Part shown: in pieces, positions 6,679 to 16,041 of the stretch | How positions within the stretch are numbered: the stretch's first letter is position 1 | How the letters are laid out: every line of letters begins with the position of its first letter | NCBI GenBank assembly: GCA_024710355.1 | Contig: JANJUX010000022.1 | Span: 1 to 49,341, forward strand | Source: Candidatus Rifleibacteriota bacterium | Lineage (GTDB): Bacteria > Muiribacteriota > Ozemobacteria > Ozemobacterales > Ozemobacteraceae | DNA: 49,341 bases | Direction: 5' to 3' | Program-made: the position numbers and the translations under genes | The notes under the pieces: model-generated | Database searches by the model: none | Told to the model about the DNA's origin: nothing | The model's input: the letters and a program-made list of their open reading frames with translations, nothing else

Positions 6679-9204
6679 TCACACCATCAGAAAATCAGCC
6701 TCAGCAACCTTCTCTGCCGCAAGGCCAAATTCAAGGTCATAATACTGTTCATCAAGGTAGAAAACGCCTGTTTGCGGAATTTCATAAATACACCTGGCTC
6801 TCAGTAATTCATTCCAGGCATTAGGAAAAACATTGATGCTGAATTTTTGCGCATCACGCAAAACCCTTTTAAATTCAGCAGCCGACAAGTCTGAGCAAAG
6901 AGTTGCAATCATTTCCCGCCCCTCTCGACCGTAAGGAACGATCACGCTTTTTGTAGGGGCTTCAATGGCTGCAAATCCTCTGCCGGCAGTTGCGAAAGAC
7001 TGCATCAGGAGCGGAACTTGCCTCTTAGCAAACCTTTCACTGTTTTTTTGACTAAAAGTATTCAAACAGTTGTCACTCAAAAGATTAAATATGCTGTCAT
7101 CTTTGCCGCTTGAATGTTTAAATCGGTAGGCCATTTCATCAGCGCGCTCAAAAAAATAGTATTGAAAATACTTTCTTATGCTTTCTGGCTGAAGCAGACT
7201 GCCATTTTTGATTTCTTCAAAAACTCTTCTGACAGACCTCTGTCCCTGCGCAATATCTTCCAGTCTGGTAACGTTTTCCTTATCAGGGTTTACAACAAAA
7301 AGTTTTGCCCGGCAGGGTTTCCCAGCATTGTCCACCATCAGCCCGTGCCGATTAACCCGGCCGGCAGCCTGAGCAATCGAGTCTAAACCAGCTAAAAATC
7401 GAATCCCTGAATTAAAGCTTATATCAACACCAGCCTCAATAAGCTGTGTGCTAAAACATAAAGCAGGCAAACCGTCTTCCAGTCGTTTTTTCATTCCATT
7501 AAGCAACAATTTGCGGTGAGCCGGGCATTGATTGGTGCTTAAATGAAACAGGGAATCCTTACCAATTCCTTCATTTTTACAGAATAAGAACAGGTTTTTT
7601 GCCCAGGCTTTAGTGTTTACAATTACTATACAACTACCTGTGGTATTGAGGTTTTCAATAGCGAGCCCAGCGATATCTTCGGCACTCCAGCCGGAGACTT
7701 TGCATTTATTGATAACTTCGACCCGTTCAAGCTTTTCAAACAAAACGCTGACCTCATCAGCATTCCCGATTATTTCTTTTGCAGTAAGCAATTCACCCTT
7801 ATTTTCGCCGTATTTCAGCTGGCTTAAAACCGGCTGCGTCGCAGTACAAAGCACCACCGAGCTGTTCCCGCAGAGCGCAAGGAAGTTCATTGCATTACAA
7901 AACATATGAACGCATTTAACCGGTAAAGTCTGGACCTCATCAAAAATAAGAACCGCCCTGGCCATCTGATGTAAACGCCTCACGCCTTTGGTACCGCCAC
8001 CAAACCATGCTTCGAGAAATTGCACCATGGTGGTAACAACAATTGGCGAATCCCAGTTCTCAGAAAATAGTTTTGCTTTCCAGGTCTGCTTATCGGGTTC
8101 AAGATTAGAATGGTGCTCAAGAACCCACGTAGAGAGTTCTTCCTCTTCTGTTTCCAGAACTTTTCTGATTTCCTGTGAATTCTGCTCTATGATAGAGGTA
8201 TACGGGATCACATAAATTATTTTCTCAAGTTTGTTCTTTTTTGCGTGATGAATTGCGAATCTCAGGCTGGAAAATGTCTTTCCGCCGCCTGTCGGAACAC
8301 TCAGGCTAAAAATTCCCGTTGGCTGTTCTGCTGCCTGACGGCAGCGTTCGGAAATTTCCATCCGGATTCTATCTATGGGCCTGTTCTGCTTTAATGTCTT
8401 AAAAAAGTTTTCGAATCTTTCGACAGCAATTCCCCACTCCGGCGATTTTATGGAACGTGCAGAAGAATTACCCTGATTTTCAAAATCAGCACTGCTGATT
8501 CTGTCTGCATCGACCAGACAGCTGAATAGAAATCGGGTCAGGCAGCCTAAAAAGAATTCGCGAATTTTAGCCCCAGCATTTTTTCCTTGAAATAAGTCTG
8601 CAGAAAAAATCTTTTTAATCCAAATATCCGCTTCATTTCTGGTATATGAGCCATTCAGCCGTTCAATCTCAGCTAAAAGTACAGCAGACAATTTTGACTT
8701 AGCCTCTATAAAATTAGTGTCTTTATCTTGTTTAGAAATTCGTCTGCGGTAGTTATCCTGACCATCAGGATCTAATGAATCAATCAGACCACCATGATGT
8801 GAAACCAAGCAGATATTCATAATCTGCGACCATAAGGGCGAAAAACCGCGAGTTTCAAAAAAATATTTCTGAACCCACTGTGCTGCAGCTGTTGAGTGGT
8901 CTATTTTGCCCTTAGAAAATTTTATTTCGACTGAATCGACGTCTACGTCGAAATCAATTGTGCCTGAAACCTGCCCAGTACCGGTGCACTCTCGAATATA
9001 TCCTTGAAAAGCGCTGCTCAATTTGCCAAGATCGTGCAAAAGACCGATTAAAGCCCCAGTTTTTGGCAAATCTAACTTAGCAGCTAATCGACCGGCGATT
9101 GCAGACGTTTCAAGCAGGTGTGCTTCAACCGTCTGAATGGCCTTATCGCTTTGCCGAACATGAGCAATAAAGCTTGTTTCTGACAAAAAAATCACGCTCC
9201 TCAT
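6679..9204 (-). CDS. cas3: Cas3 HD nuclease-helicase (type I-C)
   Basis: 841 residues, N-terminal HD nuclease then SF2 helicase. The HD part shows LLHDLGK (57-58), DHS (102-104), SHHGG (136-137) and D232. Helicase motifs: PTGGGKT (304-310), FDEVQTLP (DEVQ 422-425), CTATQP, FSTQLIEAGVDISF and QAAGRVNRHG. It is recruited to the R-loop made by Cascade, then nicks and degrades the target. All motifs are intact. First gene of the operon, promoter at 9265-9294. The ATG at 9204 has no clear ribosome site; a GAGGAG just inside it could serve TTG 9186, which would shorten the protein by 6 residues. Confidence 0.97.
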   Translation of the reverse strand: MRSVIFLSETSFIAHVRQSDKAIQTVEAHLLETSAIAGRLAAKLDLPKTGALIGLLHDLGKLSSAFQGYIRECTGTGQVSGTIDFDVDVDSVEIKFSKGKIDHSTAAAQWVQKYFFETRGFSPLWSQIMNICLVSHHGGLIDSLDPDGQDNYRRRISKQDKDTNFIEAKSKLSAVLLAEIERLNGSYTRNEADIWIKKIFSADLFQGKNAGAKIREFFLGCLTRFLFSCLVDADRISSADFENQGNSSARSIKSPEWGIAVERFENFFKTLKQNRPIDRIRMEISERCRQAAEQPTGIFSLSVPTGGGKTFSSLRFAIHHAKKNKLEKIIYVIPYTSIIEQNSQEIRKVLETEEEELSTWVLEHHSNLEPDKQTWKAKLFSENWDSPIVVTTMVQFLEAWFGGGTKGVRRLHQMARAVLIFDEVQTLPVKCVHMFCNAMNFLALCGNSSVVLCTATQPVLSQLKYGENKGELLTAKEIIGNADEVSVLFEKLERVEVINKCKVSGWSAEDIAGLAIENLNTTGSCIVIVNTKAWAKNLFLFCKNEGIGKDSLFHLSTNQCPAHRKLLLNGMKKRLEDGLPALCFSTQLIEAGVDISFNSGIRFLAGLDSIAQAAGRVNRHGLMVDNAGKPCRAKLFVVNPDKENVTRLEDIAQGQRSVRRVFEEIKNGSLLQPESIRKYFQYYFFERADEMAYRFKHSSGKDDSIFNLLSDNCLNTFSQKNSERFAKRQVPLLMQSFATAGRGFAAIEAPTKSVIVPYGREGREMIATLCSDLSAAEFKRVLRDAQKFSINVFPNAWNELLRARCIYEIPQTGVFYLDEQYYDLEFGLAAEKVAEADFLMV

Positions 9205-9264
9205 TTTTTATGCTGAGAATGGACTTTTTGTCTCTTTTCTCAACATCCCCTAACCGACTTTTTA

Positions 9265-9294
9265 ATAGTTACATCAATAAAGCATAATTTTCAA
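9265..9294 (-). promoter_or_regulatory. Candidate promoter of the cas operon
   Basis: On the minus strand, -35 TTGAAA (9289-9294), 17-bp spacer, -10 TAACTAT (9265-9271), about 60 nt before cas3. It lies in the 114-bp gap between the EamA gene and cas3. No terminator is visible after the EamA gene, so some read-through from there is possible. Confidence 0.45.
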
Positions 9295-9318
9295 CCACCT
9301 AAAAATTCAAGTTCAGTA

Positions 9319-10221
9319 TCAGCCTGCAAGCCTGCGGGGGCGGGTAATCATGTCGACGAGGCGGCCGTCGATGATCAGGAGGCCGGAGAAGATCAGGAGC
9401 ATGCCGAGGATGTCGCTGGGCTTGAGGGTTTCGCCGAGAACGGTGCTGGCGAGAAGCAGGGCGCTGACCGGGATCATCAGGGTGACGAGCAGGGCGTTGG
9501 TGGCGCCGGCGGTTGAGATGATACGAAAGTAGATGATGTAGGCGATACCGGTGCAGAAAACGCCTAGCATGGTCAGTGCCAGCCAGGTAAGAGGCTTGAG
9601 AGCCATAAAGGCAGGGGGTTCGGCCAGCAGCAGGCCGGGCAGCAGAAAAACCAGGGCGCCGATCAGGCTGACGGCGGTAACCATAACCGACGGCAGGTGT
9701 TTGAAACGCCGGGCGTAAATACCTGCCAGAGCGTAGTTGAAAGTGCCGCCGAGAATGGCCAGCTGCGCCATGCCCGCCAGAACGATGCCGCTCGCCAGCG
9801 ACGACCAGACCATTGCGACGATGCCGGCGATGCCGGTCAGAACGCCGGTTACCTTGCGCCAGGTCAGTTTCTCGTCATCGGTGAGAAAATGCGCCAGAAT
9901 CATCACGAAAACCGGCGAAGTGGCATTGAGAATCGAGGCGGTGCTGCTGTCGACAAACTGCTGCGCCCAGCTGATCATGTAGAAAGGCAGACCGGTATTG
10001 ATGACGCCCAGAAAGCCGATCGACAGCCACGAACGCAGATCACGCGGAAAAGACAGGCGCATGAACCGGCAAACCATAACCATAAAAGGCACCGCAAACG
10101 CCAGCCGGAAAAAAATCAGCCAGAATGGCGTCAATTCGCGCAGCGCAATCTTGAGGAACATGAACGAGCTCCCCCAGATTACCGACAATATTATCATCCA
10201 CAGCCAGTCAGTTGCTTTCAT
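9319..10221 (-). CDS. EamA/DMT-family membrane transporter
   Basis: 300 residues from ATG 10221 (MKATDWLWMIILSVIWGSSF). It has two tandem EamA domains with about ten membrane segments; the first shows the usual WGSSFMFLKIAL and the second begins near residue 150. Members export metabolites such as amino acids; the substrate cannot be predicted. The frame extends upstream to 10338, but that stretch (FSAFRRGLLYHQPG) is not family-like. It is co-directional with the cas operon and 115 bp ahead of it, but functionally unrelated. Its GC content is clearly higher than the cas genes next to it, marking the cas locus boundary near 9320. Confidence 0.88.
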   Translation of the reverse strand: MKATDWLWMIILSVIWGSSFMFLKIALRELTPFWLIFFRLAFAVPFMVMVCRFMRLSFPRDLRSWLSIGFLGVINTGLPFYMISWAQQFVDSSTASILNATSPVFVMILAHFLTDDEKLTWRKVTGVLTGIAGIVAMVWSSLASGIVLAGMAQLAILGGTFNYALAGIYARRFKHLPSVMVTAVSLIGALVFLLPGLLLAEPPAFMALKPLTWLALTMLGVFCTGIAYIIYFRIISTAGATNALLVTLMIPVSALLLASTVLGETLKPSDILGMLLIFSGLLIIDGRLVDMITRPRRLAG

Positions 10222-10384
10222 AATACCGGGCTGATGATACAACAAGCCGCGCCGGAATGCAGAAAATAATGCAAACTGTTGCAAGCGATTGAACGACAGC
10301 CCTTTGCCCTTCGCCCCCTTCGACAAGTTCAGAAACATGAAGGGGCAGACTTACTAAAACACCCTGCATTCTAAATTGAACTGG

Positions 10385-10404
10385 ATTCCCGCCTTCGCGG
10401 GAAT
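10385..10404. repeat. Small REP-like palindrome
   Basis: A perfect palindrome ATTCCCGC-CTTC-GCGGGAAT between the divergent EamA and 10550 genes, followed by GACAGG. This wording is common as dispersed intergenic palindromes in many bacteria. It has no U tract and lies between two divergent starts, so it is not a terminator for either. Confidence 0.6.
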
Positions 10405-10455
10405 GACAGGGCTTAAAGGCAATGCAAGGGAGACAACGGGAAAGAGTAAATTGGT

Positions 10456-10484
10456 TTGACTTGACGGGAATGGGTATTTATACT
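10456..10484 (+). promoter_or_regulatory. Promoter of the 10550-12818 gene pair
   Basis: -35 TTGACT (10456-10461), 17-bp spacer, -10 TATACT (10479-10484), about 66 nt before the TTG start. A near-consensus sigma70 promoter. Confidence 0.65.
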
Positions 10485-10549
10485 GTCAGCGGGTCAGAAC
10501 AACGTCTGCCCCTGTTTTTGCGTATTTCAGACAGACCGGAGAGAGAAAC

Positions 10550-11590
10550 TTGAATAACAGCCAGAATACTGCCAACAATGTGCGCCACAGCTACCCGATC
10601 GCCATTCGTGATGATTCAATCAAAACCGCTTTTGGGCTGCTGCTGCAGACGCTGCCCTACGCCATGATCAGATTCGGAATCCTTCTGGCGGTCAGCCTGG
10701 TCACCCTGGTCTGGGCCATCATCACCTTCGGTGGTGCTGCGTTTCTCAGTGATAAAATTCACGGTATCTTCGGTTTTGGCTGGCTGGCCGGTCTCGGCGG
10801 TATCTACGGCTATATCTGGTATACCATCGTGCGCTACGGCCTTTACCTGATCAAATGTGGTCACATCGCCGTTCTCACCGAGCTGATCACCCATGGGCAG
10901 ATCGGCAACGGCAACGAAGGCATGTTCGCCTACGGTCGCCGCATCATTCAGGAAAAATTCACCCAGGTAAACGTGCTGTTCGCTCTCGATCTTCTTGTCG
11001 ACGGTGTGGTCAAGGCATTCAACAACACCCTCGACTGGATTGGCAGCCTGTTGCCGATTCCGGGCCTCGACAGCCTGATGAAACTGGTGAACAGCGTGCT
11101 TTTCATGGCTTCGACCTACATCGACGAAACCATCTTCTCTTATTCGCTCGCCCGCGGCGAAACCAACCCGTGGCGCGGCGGCCAGGACGGCCTGCTCTAT
11201 TACTGCAACAACGTTAAAGAAATTCTTAAAACCGCTCTCTGGGCAGTGATTCTCGACAAAGTCTGCACTTTCCTGCTCTGGGCCGTGTTTATGGCACCAG
11301 CCATGCTTTTCGTCTGGGTATCACCGTTTCCGGTGCTCAGCGGCGCCGCGATTCTCGCAGCCTTTCTCTGCGCCGCCAACGCCCGCAGCGCTTTCCTTGA
11401 ACCACTGTTTCTCATCATGGTCATGATCAAGTTCCATGTTGCTGCCGAAAATCAGCCGGTAAACCTCGACTGGGATACCCGCCTGACCACCCTCAGCGGC
11501 AATTTTGTTGAAATCAAGGAAAAGGCAGCAGCCTGGGTGACTTCAACAAACCCGTCACCAGTGCCAGAAGCGGGTCAGAGCGGTGTCTGA
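10550..11590 (+). CDS. Unrecognised multi-pass membrane protein
   Basis: 346 residues from a TTG start with GGAGAGAG just upstream. About six hydrophobic segments are visible: roughly residues 36-65, 75-100, 140-150, 175-195, 225-255 and 258-290. Short soluble ends flank them, the last (about 300-346) hydrophilic. No family motif is recognised. The stop overlaps the GTG start of the next gene by 8 nt, so the two are translationally coupled and probably act together. Both sit behind one strong promoter. A transport or envelope role is only a guess from topology. Confidence 0.8.
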   Translation: MNNSQNTANNVRHSYPIAIRDDSIKTAFGLLLQTLPYAMIRFGILLAVSLVTLVWAIITFGGAAFLSDKIHGIFGFGWLAGLGGIYGYIWYTIVRYGLYLIKCGHIAVLTELITHGQIGNGNEGMFAYGRRIIQEKFTQVNVLFALDLLVDGVVKAFNNTLDWIGSLLPIPGLDSLMKLVNSVLFMASTYIDETIFSYSLARGETNPWRGGQDGLLYYCNNVKEILKTALWAVILDKVCTFLLWAVFMAPAMLFVWVSPFPVLSGAAILAAFLCAANARSAFLEPLFLIMVMIKFHVAAENQPVNLDWDTRLTTLSGNFVEIKEKAAAWVTSTNPSPVPEAGQSGV

Positions 11591-12818
11591 AACCTCTCTC
11601 ACCAGCGGCCAGCTGAAAAAACTCTGCGACGCCGGCAATAAGATCAACGCCCTGATCGAATCGCCCGATTTTCTTGAAGTCAGAAAAGGGCTCGACGCCT
11701 GTGTCAGCCTGCTGCGGGAAATGGCCGCCATGGGCACAGTCGATTCGTATCTGGCGGCAAAACTGGCGCTTGCCTTTGCTGCCGGCCTGGCCATTACAGA
11801 GCAGGGCAGTCTGCTCAGTAACCTTTTCGAGCTCGGCCGCCTTTTCAACGACGACGCGAAAGTGCTCGAAGCGCGGTGCAATCTCGGTGAAAACTATGAT
11901 GGCATGCAGCTCGAAACCCGACTCGAGCCCAGAGACCTGCGACTGCTGTCGATGGGCATGTTTTTCGCCTGCAACCCTGAATGTGTTCAGCTTTCAGTCG
12001 GTGACGCCATTGTCATTCTGCAGATAAAAATGGTCGAAAAAGTGCTGCTGAAGCTCGAAATTGAGCAGGACACGCGAAAAGCCGAAACCCTTAAAGAAGA
12101 GTTGTCCGGCTCATTCACGAAAATACCTGCCCTGGTATTTGAGCACCTGAGCCACAGTCAGATGCCGATCAAACAGTTTTTCATGGCCTTCTGGGAATAC
12201 CTGCTCGAAAAAGCCTGGGGCAAGGAAATCCCCGAAGACTGCCGCCAGCCCTTCGGCCAGATGCTGAGCCAGATTCCGGTCGTTGAAAGACACAACCACA
12301 TCAGACTGCTGCCAATGCTTGAATGGCACATCGACAGCGAATCGGCCAGCCCGGTGCAGGTCTTTACACCAAACGGGCTGCCAGCAAAAAGAAGAACCAA
12401 AGCAACCGGTGACCTGCAAACCGGCTGGTTTCGCGAAATACCGATGCTGGGCGGCCCCATCCGGGTCATACTAACGCTGTATTTTCTCATCAGTCTGATC
12501 GCGGTCGGCCCGAGCATGGGCTTTTTCTGGACCATTATCGCCATAACTCTTGCCTCGACCTATTACCGGGTCTGCCTGCTGTTCAAAGACGACATGAACG
12601 AGGGTATAGCACCAACCGCCGCGTTTCTCATCTATCTGTTCGCCGGCTTCATGAGCATCGGCGCCCTGGTTTCAGAGACTCTGATCGTCGGTATGATGGC
12701 GGCCCTGTTCATGAACATCGCTTTTCCGGCGGCATTTGGCGTATTTCTGACCGGCCGGCGTAAAATCATGGAAACATTGACCGATATCTACAAAAACGAT
12801 AAAAAGCGCCTCAAATAA
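11583..12818 (+). CDS. Unrecognised protein with soluble N-half and membrane C-half
   Basis: 411 residues from GTG 11583. Residues 1-285 are soluble and helical, with no motif I know. Residues 293-385 hold four hydrophobic segments (ILTLYFLISLIAV, FFWTIIAITLAS, AAFLIYLFAGFM, LIVGMMAALFMNIAF), and a basic tail (KNDKKRLK) ends the protein. It overlaps the upstream membrane protein gene by 8 nt, implying a shared complex. The next gene, the antiporter, has its own promoter. Function unknown. Confidence 0.78.
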   Translation: MSETSLTSGQLKKLCDAGNKINALIESPDFLEVRKGLDACVSLLREMAAMGTVDSYLAAKLALAFAAGLAITEQGSLLSNLFELGRLFNDDAKVLEARCNLGENYDGMQLETRLEPRDLRLLSMGMFFACNPECVQLSVGDAIVILQIKMVEKVLLKLEIEQDTRKAETLKEELSGSFTKIPALVFEHLSHSQMPIKQFFMAFWEYLLEKAWGKEIPEDCRQPFGQMLSQIPVVERHNHIRLLPMLEWHIDSESASPVQVFTPNGLPAKRRTKATGDLQTGWFREIPMLGGPIRVILTLYFLISLIAVGPSMGFFWTIIAITLASTYYRVCLLFKDDMNEGIAPTAAFLIYLFAGFMSIGALVSETLIVGMMAALFMNIAFPAAFGVFLTGRRKIMETLTDIYKNDKKRLK

Positions 12819-12862
12819 ACGCAGACACCTGCGGGGCAGCGGCAGATCGGTGGCAAAACTGC

Positions 12863-12892
12863 TTGACAAAGCGGCGGCAAAATCGGGATATT
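12863..12892 (+). promoter_or_regulatory. Promoter of the CPA2 antiporter gene
   Basis: -35 TTGACA (12863-12868, consensus), 18-bp spacer and a weaker -10 GATATT (12887-12892), 55 nt before the TTG start. Confidence 0.5.
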
Positions 12893-12946
12893 ATTGCAGA
12901 AGCTCTGAACCAGAAACGATATCAACAGAAATAAAGAGGCAAAAAC

Positions 12947-15151
12947 TTGAAAGAACTGGCATTACCAATCACTGATCCGGTGCTGATTTTTGCCATTCTT
13001 CTATTCATCATTCTTCTGACACCGCTGTTGCTCAACCGCCTGCGCATTCCGCATCTTATCGGCATGATCATTGCCGGCGCCGCAGTCGGTCCGCACGGGC
13101 TCAACCTGCTGCACCGCGACAGCGCCATCGTGCTGTTCGGCACTGTCGGGCTGCTGTATATAATGTTTCTCGCCGGGCTCGAAATCGAGATTGCCGATTT
13201 CAAGAAAAACAGCCGGCGCAGCCTGATTTTTGGCTTCTACACCTTCTCGATACCGATGTTTCTCGGTATTCTGGCCGGGCACTACTGGCTGCAGATGCCA
13301 CTTCTGTCATCGATTCTTCTGGCGAGCATGTTCGCCTCGCACACCCTGATCGCCTACCCCATTGTCAGCAGTTTTGGCGTTATCCGCAATCAGGCGGTAG
13401 TCGTCGCTATCGGCGGCACGATGATCACCGACACCATGGCCCTGCTGGTACTGGCTGCCATCGTCGGGGTTACCAGCGGCACGATTACCGAGGGTTTCTG
13501 GCTGCGAATGGGCCTGTCACTGGCTACCGTCGGTGCCGTGATTCTTTTTATTTTTCCGATAATCGGGCGCTGGTTTTTCAAACGCTTCGACCAGAGCATA
13601 GCGCAGTTCAACTTCGTTCTTGCCATGGTTTTTCTGGCATCATTTCTTGTCGAACTGGCCGGTGTCGAACCGATAATCGGGGCTTTTCTCGCCGGGCTGG
13701 CCCTGAATCGCCTGATTCCAAGAGTATCTGCACTCATGAATCGCATCGAGTTTGTCGGAAACGCGCTTTTCATACCGTTCTTTCTGATCGGGGTCGGCAT
13801 GCTGATCGACTACCGCGCCTTTTTCAGAGATTTTCGGACCCTTAACGTTGCAATAACCATGACGGTTGTCGCCACCGTCGCCAAGTATCTGGCTGCCTGG
13901 CTGACCCAGAAAACCTTCCACTATTCAGACGATCAGCGACGGCTTATCTTTGGCCTCAGTAACGCACAGGCGGCCGCCACACTCGCTGCCGTTCTGGTTG
14001 GCTACAATGTCATCACCGGGCACACGCCAGAAGGTCTGCCGATAAGGCTTCTCGACGGCAGCATTCTCAACGGCACGATTCTGATGATTCTGGTTACCTG
14101 CACAATTGCGTCATTGGCAGCCCAGAAGGGCGCAGAAAGTCTGGCTCTCAAACGCCAGCTCGGCAATGATCACCATGAAACCGGGCACGAAGAGCGCATC
14201 CTCATTCCGGTCGGCAACAGCGAAAATGCAGCTGAACTGGTTAATCTGAGTGTGACTGTCAAATCGCGCCAGAGCCACAGCAGCCTCTATGCTCTGACCG
14301 TCATCAATCAGGCAAGTTCTGAAGAACTCGACGAAAAAGAAGCCCAGGCGATTCTCGACACCGCCAAAAAAGCGGCAAGCGCCACCGACAGCAAACTCAA
14401 ACGCCTGCTGCGCTACGACCACAGCGTGATCAACGCCATCAACGGCATAGCCAGGCACTACCGCATCACCGACCTGATTCTTGGTCTGCATCATCAGAAA
14501 AGTCTGAGTGACACCTTTCTCGGGCACCTTACCGAGGGCATTCTCAACAGCTGCAATGTCACGACGATGATTTACCGGCCGCGACAACCTCTTTCGACGA
14601 TCAAACGTGACATCGTCATCGTGCCTGATCAGGCCGAGCGCGAAGTTGGTTTTCCGTTCTGGGTGTCGAAAATCTGGAATATCGGCCGCAACACCGGTTC
14701 CAAACTGGTTTTTCACGCCACGGCACGCACCTGCGAATACCTGCGCGAAATCAACCGCAAGTTCCCGATCGAGGCTGAATTCAACGTTTTCGAAGACTGG
14801 AACGACTTTCTCATACTTGCCAGAGACATAAAGGCCGACGACAACCTCATCATCGTCATGAGCCGCCGCAGTGGCCTCTCGCACAACCCGGGCATGGAAA
14901 AGATCCCTTACTATCTCAACCGCTATTTCACCAGCAACAACTTTATCCTCATCTATCCGATGCAGATTGGCGTCGACGAAAACCGTGAATTCGACATGGC
15001 CAGCCCCTCTTTTCTCGAACCGCTGATGGAAAACTTCACCCGCCTCGACGAACTGGGCCGCACGGTAGTAAAACTGTTCAGAAAATTTGACCACAAAACC
15101 GGCAAACCCGCAGGCAGAAAACCACCCGAAGACAGCAAACCGCAGAATTAG
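12947..15151 (+). CDS. CPA2-family cation/proton antiporter with C-terminal USP-like domain
   Basis: 734 residues from a TTG start (AGAGG 7 nt upstream). Residues 1-390 form a Na+/H+ exchanger domain of about 12 membrane helices, with LRIPHLIGMIIAGAAVGPHGL near the start and the MITDTMALLVLA segment carrying the conserved aspartate. Residues 410-570 resemble a universal-stress-protein fold (ILIPVGNSENAAELVNLSV, then ITDLILGLHHQKSLSDTFLGHLTEGIL), and a further soluble domain runs to the end. The tail probably senses nucleotides or regulates gating. Substrate (K+ or Na+) is not determinable. Converges on the signalling operon with only 5 bp between stops. Confidence 0.9.
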   Translation: MKELALPITDPVLIFAILLFIILLTPLLLNRLRIPHLIGMIIAGAAVGPHGLNLLHRDSAIVLFGTVGLLYIMFLAGLEIEIADFKKNSRRSLIFGFYTFSIPMFLGILAGHYWLQMPLLSSILLASMFASHTLIAYPIVSSFGVIRNQAVVVAIGGTMITDTMALLVLAAIVGVTSGTITEGFWLRMGLSLATVGAVILFIFPIIGRWFFKRFDQSIAQFNFVLAMVFLASFLVELAGVEPIIGAFLAGLALNRLIPRVSALMNRIEFVGNALFIPFFLIGVGMLIDYRAFFRDFRTLNVAITMTVVATVAKYLAAWLTQKTFHYSDDQRRLIFGLSNAQAAATLAAVLVGYNVITGHTPEGLPIRLLDGSILNGTILMILVTCTIASLAAQKGAESLALKRQLGNDHHETGHEERILIPVGNSENAAELVNLSVTVKSRQSHSSLYALTVINQASSEELDEKEAQAILDTAKKAASATDSKLKRLLRYDHSVINAINGIARHYRITDLILGLHHQKSLSDTFLGHLTEGILNSCNVTTMIYRPRQPLSTIKRDIVIVPDQAEREVGFPFWVSKIWNIGRNTGSKLVFHATARTCEYLREINRKFPIEAEFNVFEDWNDFLILARDIKADDNLIIVMSRRSGLSHNPGMEKIPYYLNRYFTSNNFILIYPMQIGVDENREFDMASPSFLEPLMENFTRLDELGRTVVKLFRKFDHKTGKPAGRKPPEDSKPQN

Positions 15152-15156
15152 ACCAA

Positions 15157-16041
15157 TCAGATCAGACGTTTTACCATGCGCACCTGATTGCCACAGCCGA
15201 GAAAGGTGCACTCATCGAACTGCAGGCGGGCAAGCATGATTCCGCGCCCATGGCATTTGATGAGATTTTCCGGGTCATTCGGATCGGGCAGATTGTTAAA
15301 ATCAAAGCCCTCGCCCTGATCGGTGACAAGCCATTCACAACGCTCACGATTCAGTTTGAAATCGACCTGTACCTTGCGCCCACAGTATGGTTCTGAATGC
15401 ATGCGTTCTTCGATGACCTGTTCGAGCCCGTTTGGGCCACGCTCGATCGCCAGACTCTTTTCATGATAGCCGATACCAAGGTTACCGTGCTCGATGGCAT
15501 TTATGAGAATTTCCATGAGACCGAGCCTGATGCCGAGACGGTCTTTCGGCTCAAGTGCCGATTCGGTTTCGAGAATCAGGCGATCGACAATCTTGCTCAG
15601 CAGATCGAGGCGGTTCGAAATTTCCATGCTCAGCTCGCGCCGTGAAATACAGCCAAGCACCTCACGATGCATGGTGCGATGTTTGAGAATATCTTCATAT
15701 TTGCTGATGATTTCATGCAGATCCTTCATCAGAGCTGGTTTGATCAGATAATCGTTGGCCTTCAGCCGCAGCGCCTTGAGAGTGTATTCGGGAGCGTCGA
15801 GGGTGGTGTTGATGATAACGAGGGCCTCGTTATCAATCTTGCGCAGCTTTTCGAGCATTTCAAGACCATTCATGACCGGCATTTGAATGTCAGCAAAAAC
15901 AATGTCGGGCTTGAAAGCGTTGAACGCCTGCAGACCGGCCTTGCCGTCGGCGGCGGCCCGAGTTTCATGGCCAAGGCCCTCGATGGCCATTACCATGAAT
16001 TCTCTGGTGACTTCTTCGTCTTCAACCACAAGAATTTTCAT
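15157..16041 (-). CDS. Response regulator with RsbW-like ATPase output domain
   Basis: 294 residues. The receiver (1-120) has the acidic pocket EDE, phospho-acceptor D51 (FADIQMP) and lysine in LIKPA. The C-terminal part is a serine-kinase/anti-sigma-type HATPase: N-box MEILINAIEHGNLGIG, then TDQGEGFDFNNLPDP and GRGIMLARL. Such proteins usually link phosphorelay input to partner switching that controls sigma factors. No anti-anti-sigma gene is present here, so the partner must be elsewhere. The start overlaps the upstream kinase by 20 nt. Confidence 0.9.
   Translation of the reverse strand: MKILVVEDEEVTREFMVMAIEGLGHETRAAADGKAGLQAFNAFKPDIVFADIQMPVMNGLEMLEKLRKIDNEALVIINTTLDAPEYTLKALRLKANDYLIKPALMKDLHEIISKYEDILKHRTMHREVLGCISRRELSMEISNRLDLLSKIVDRLILETESALEPKDRLGIRLGLMEILINAIEHGNLGIGYHEKSLAIERGPNGLEQVIEERMHSEPYCGRKVQVDFKLNRERCEWLVTDQGEGFDFNNLPDPNDPENLIKCHGRGIMLARLQFDECTFLGCGNQVRMVKRLI

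Noticed and set aside
10385..10404. Terminator
   Set aside because: No U tract, and it lies between divergent genes where nothing needs ending.
14111..15211. 366-residue open frame antisense to the antiporter gene
   Set aside because: Shadow of the real gene; composition of reversed codons, no family motif, and the antiporter domain is unmistakable on the other strand.
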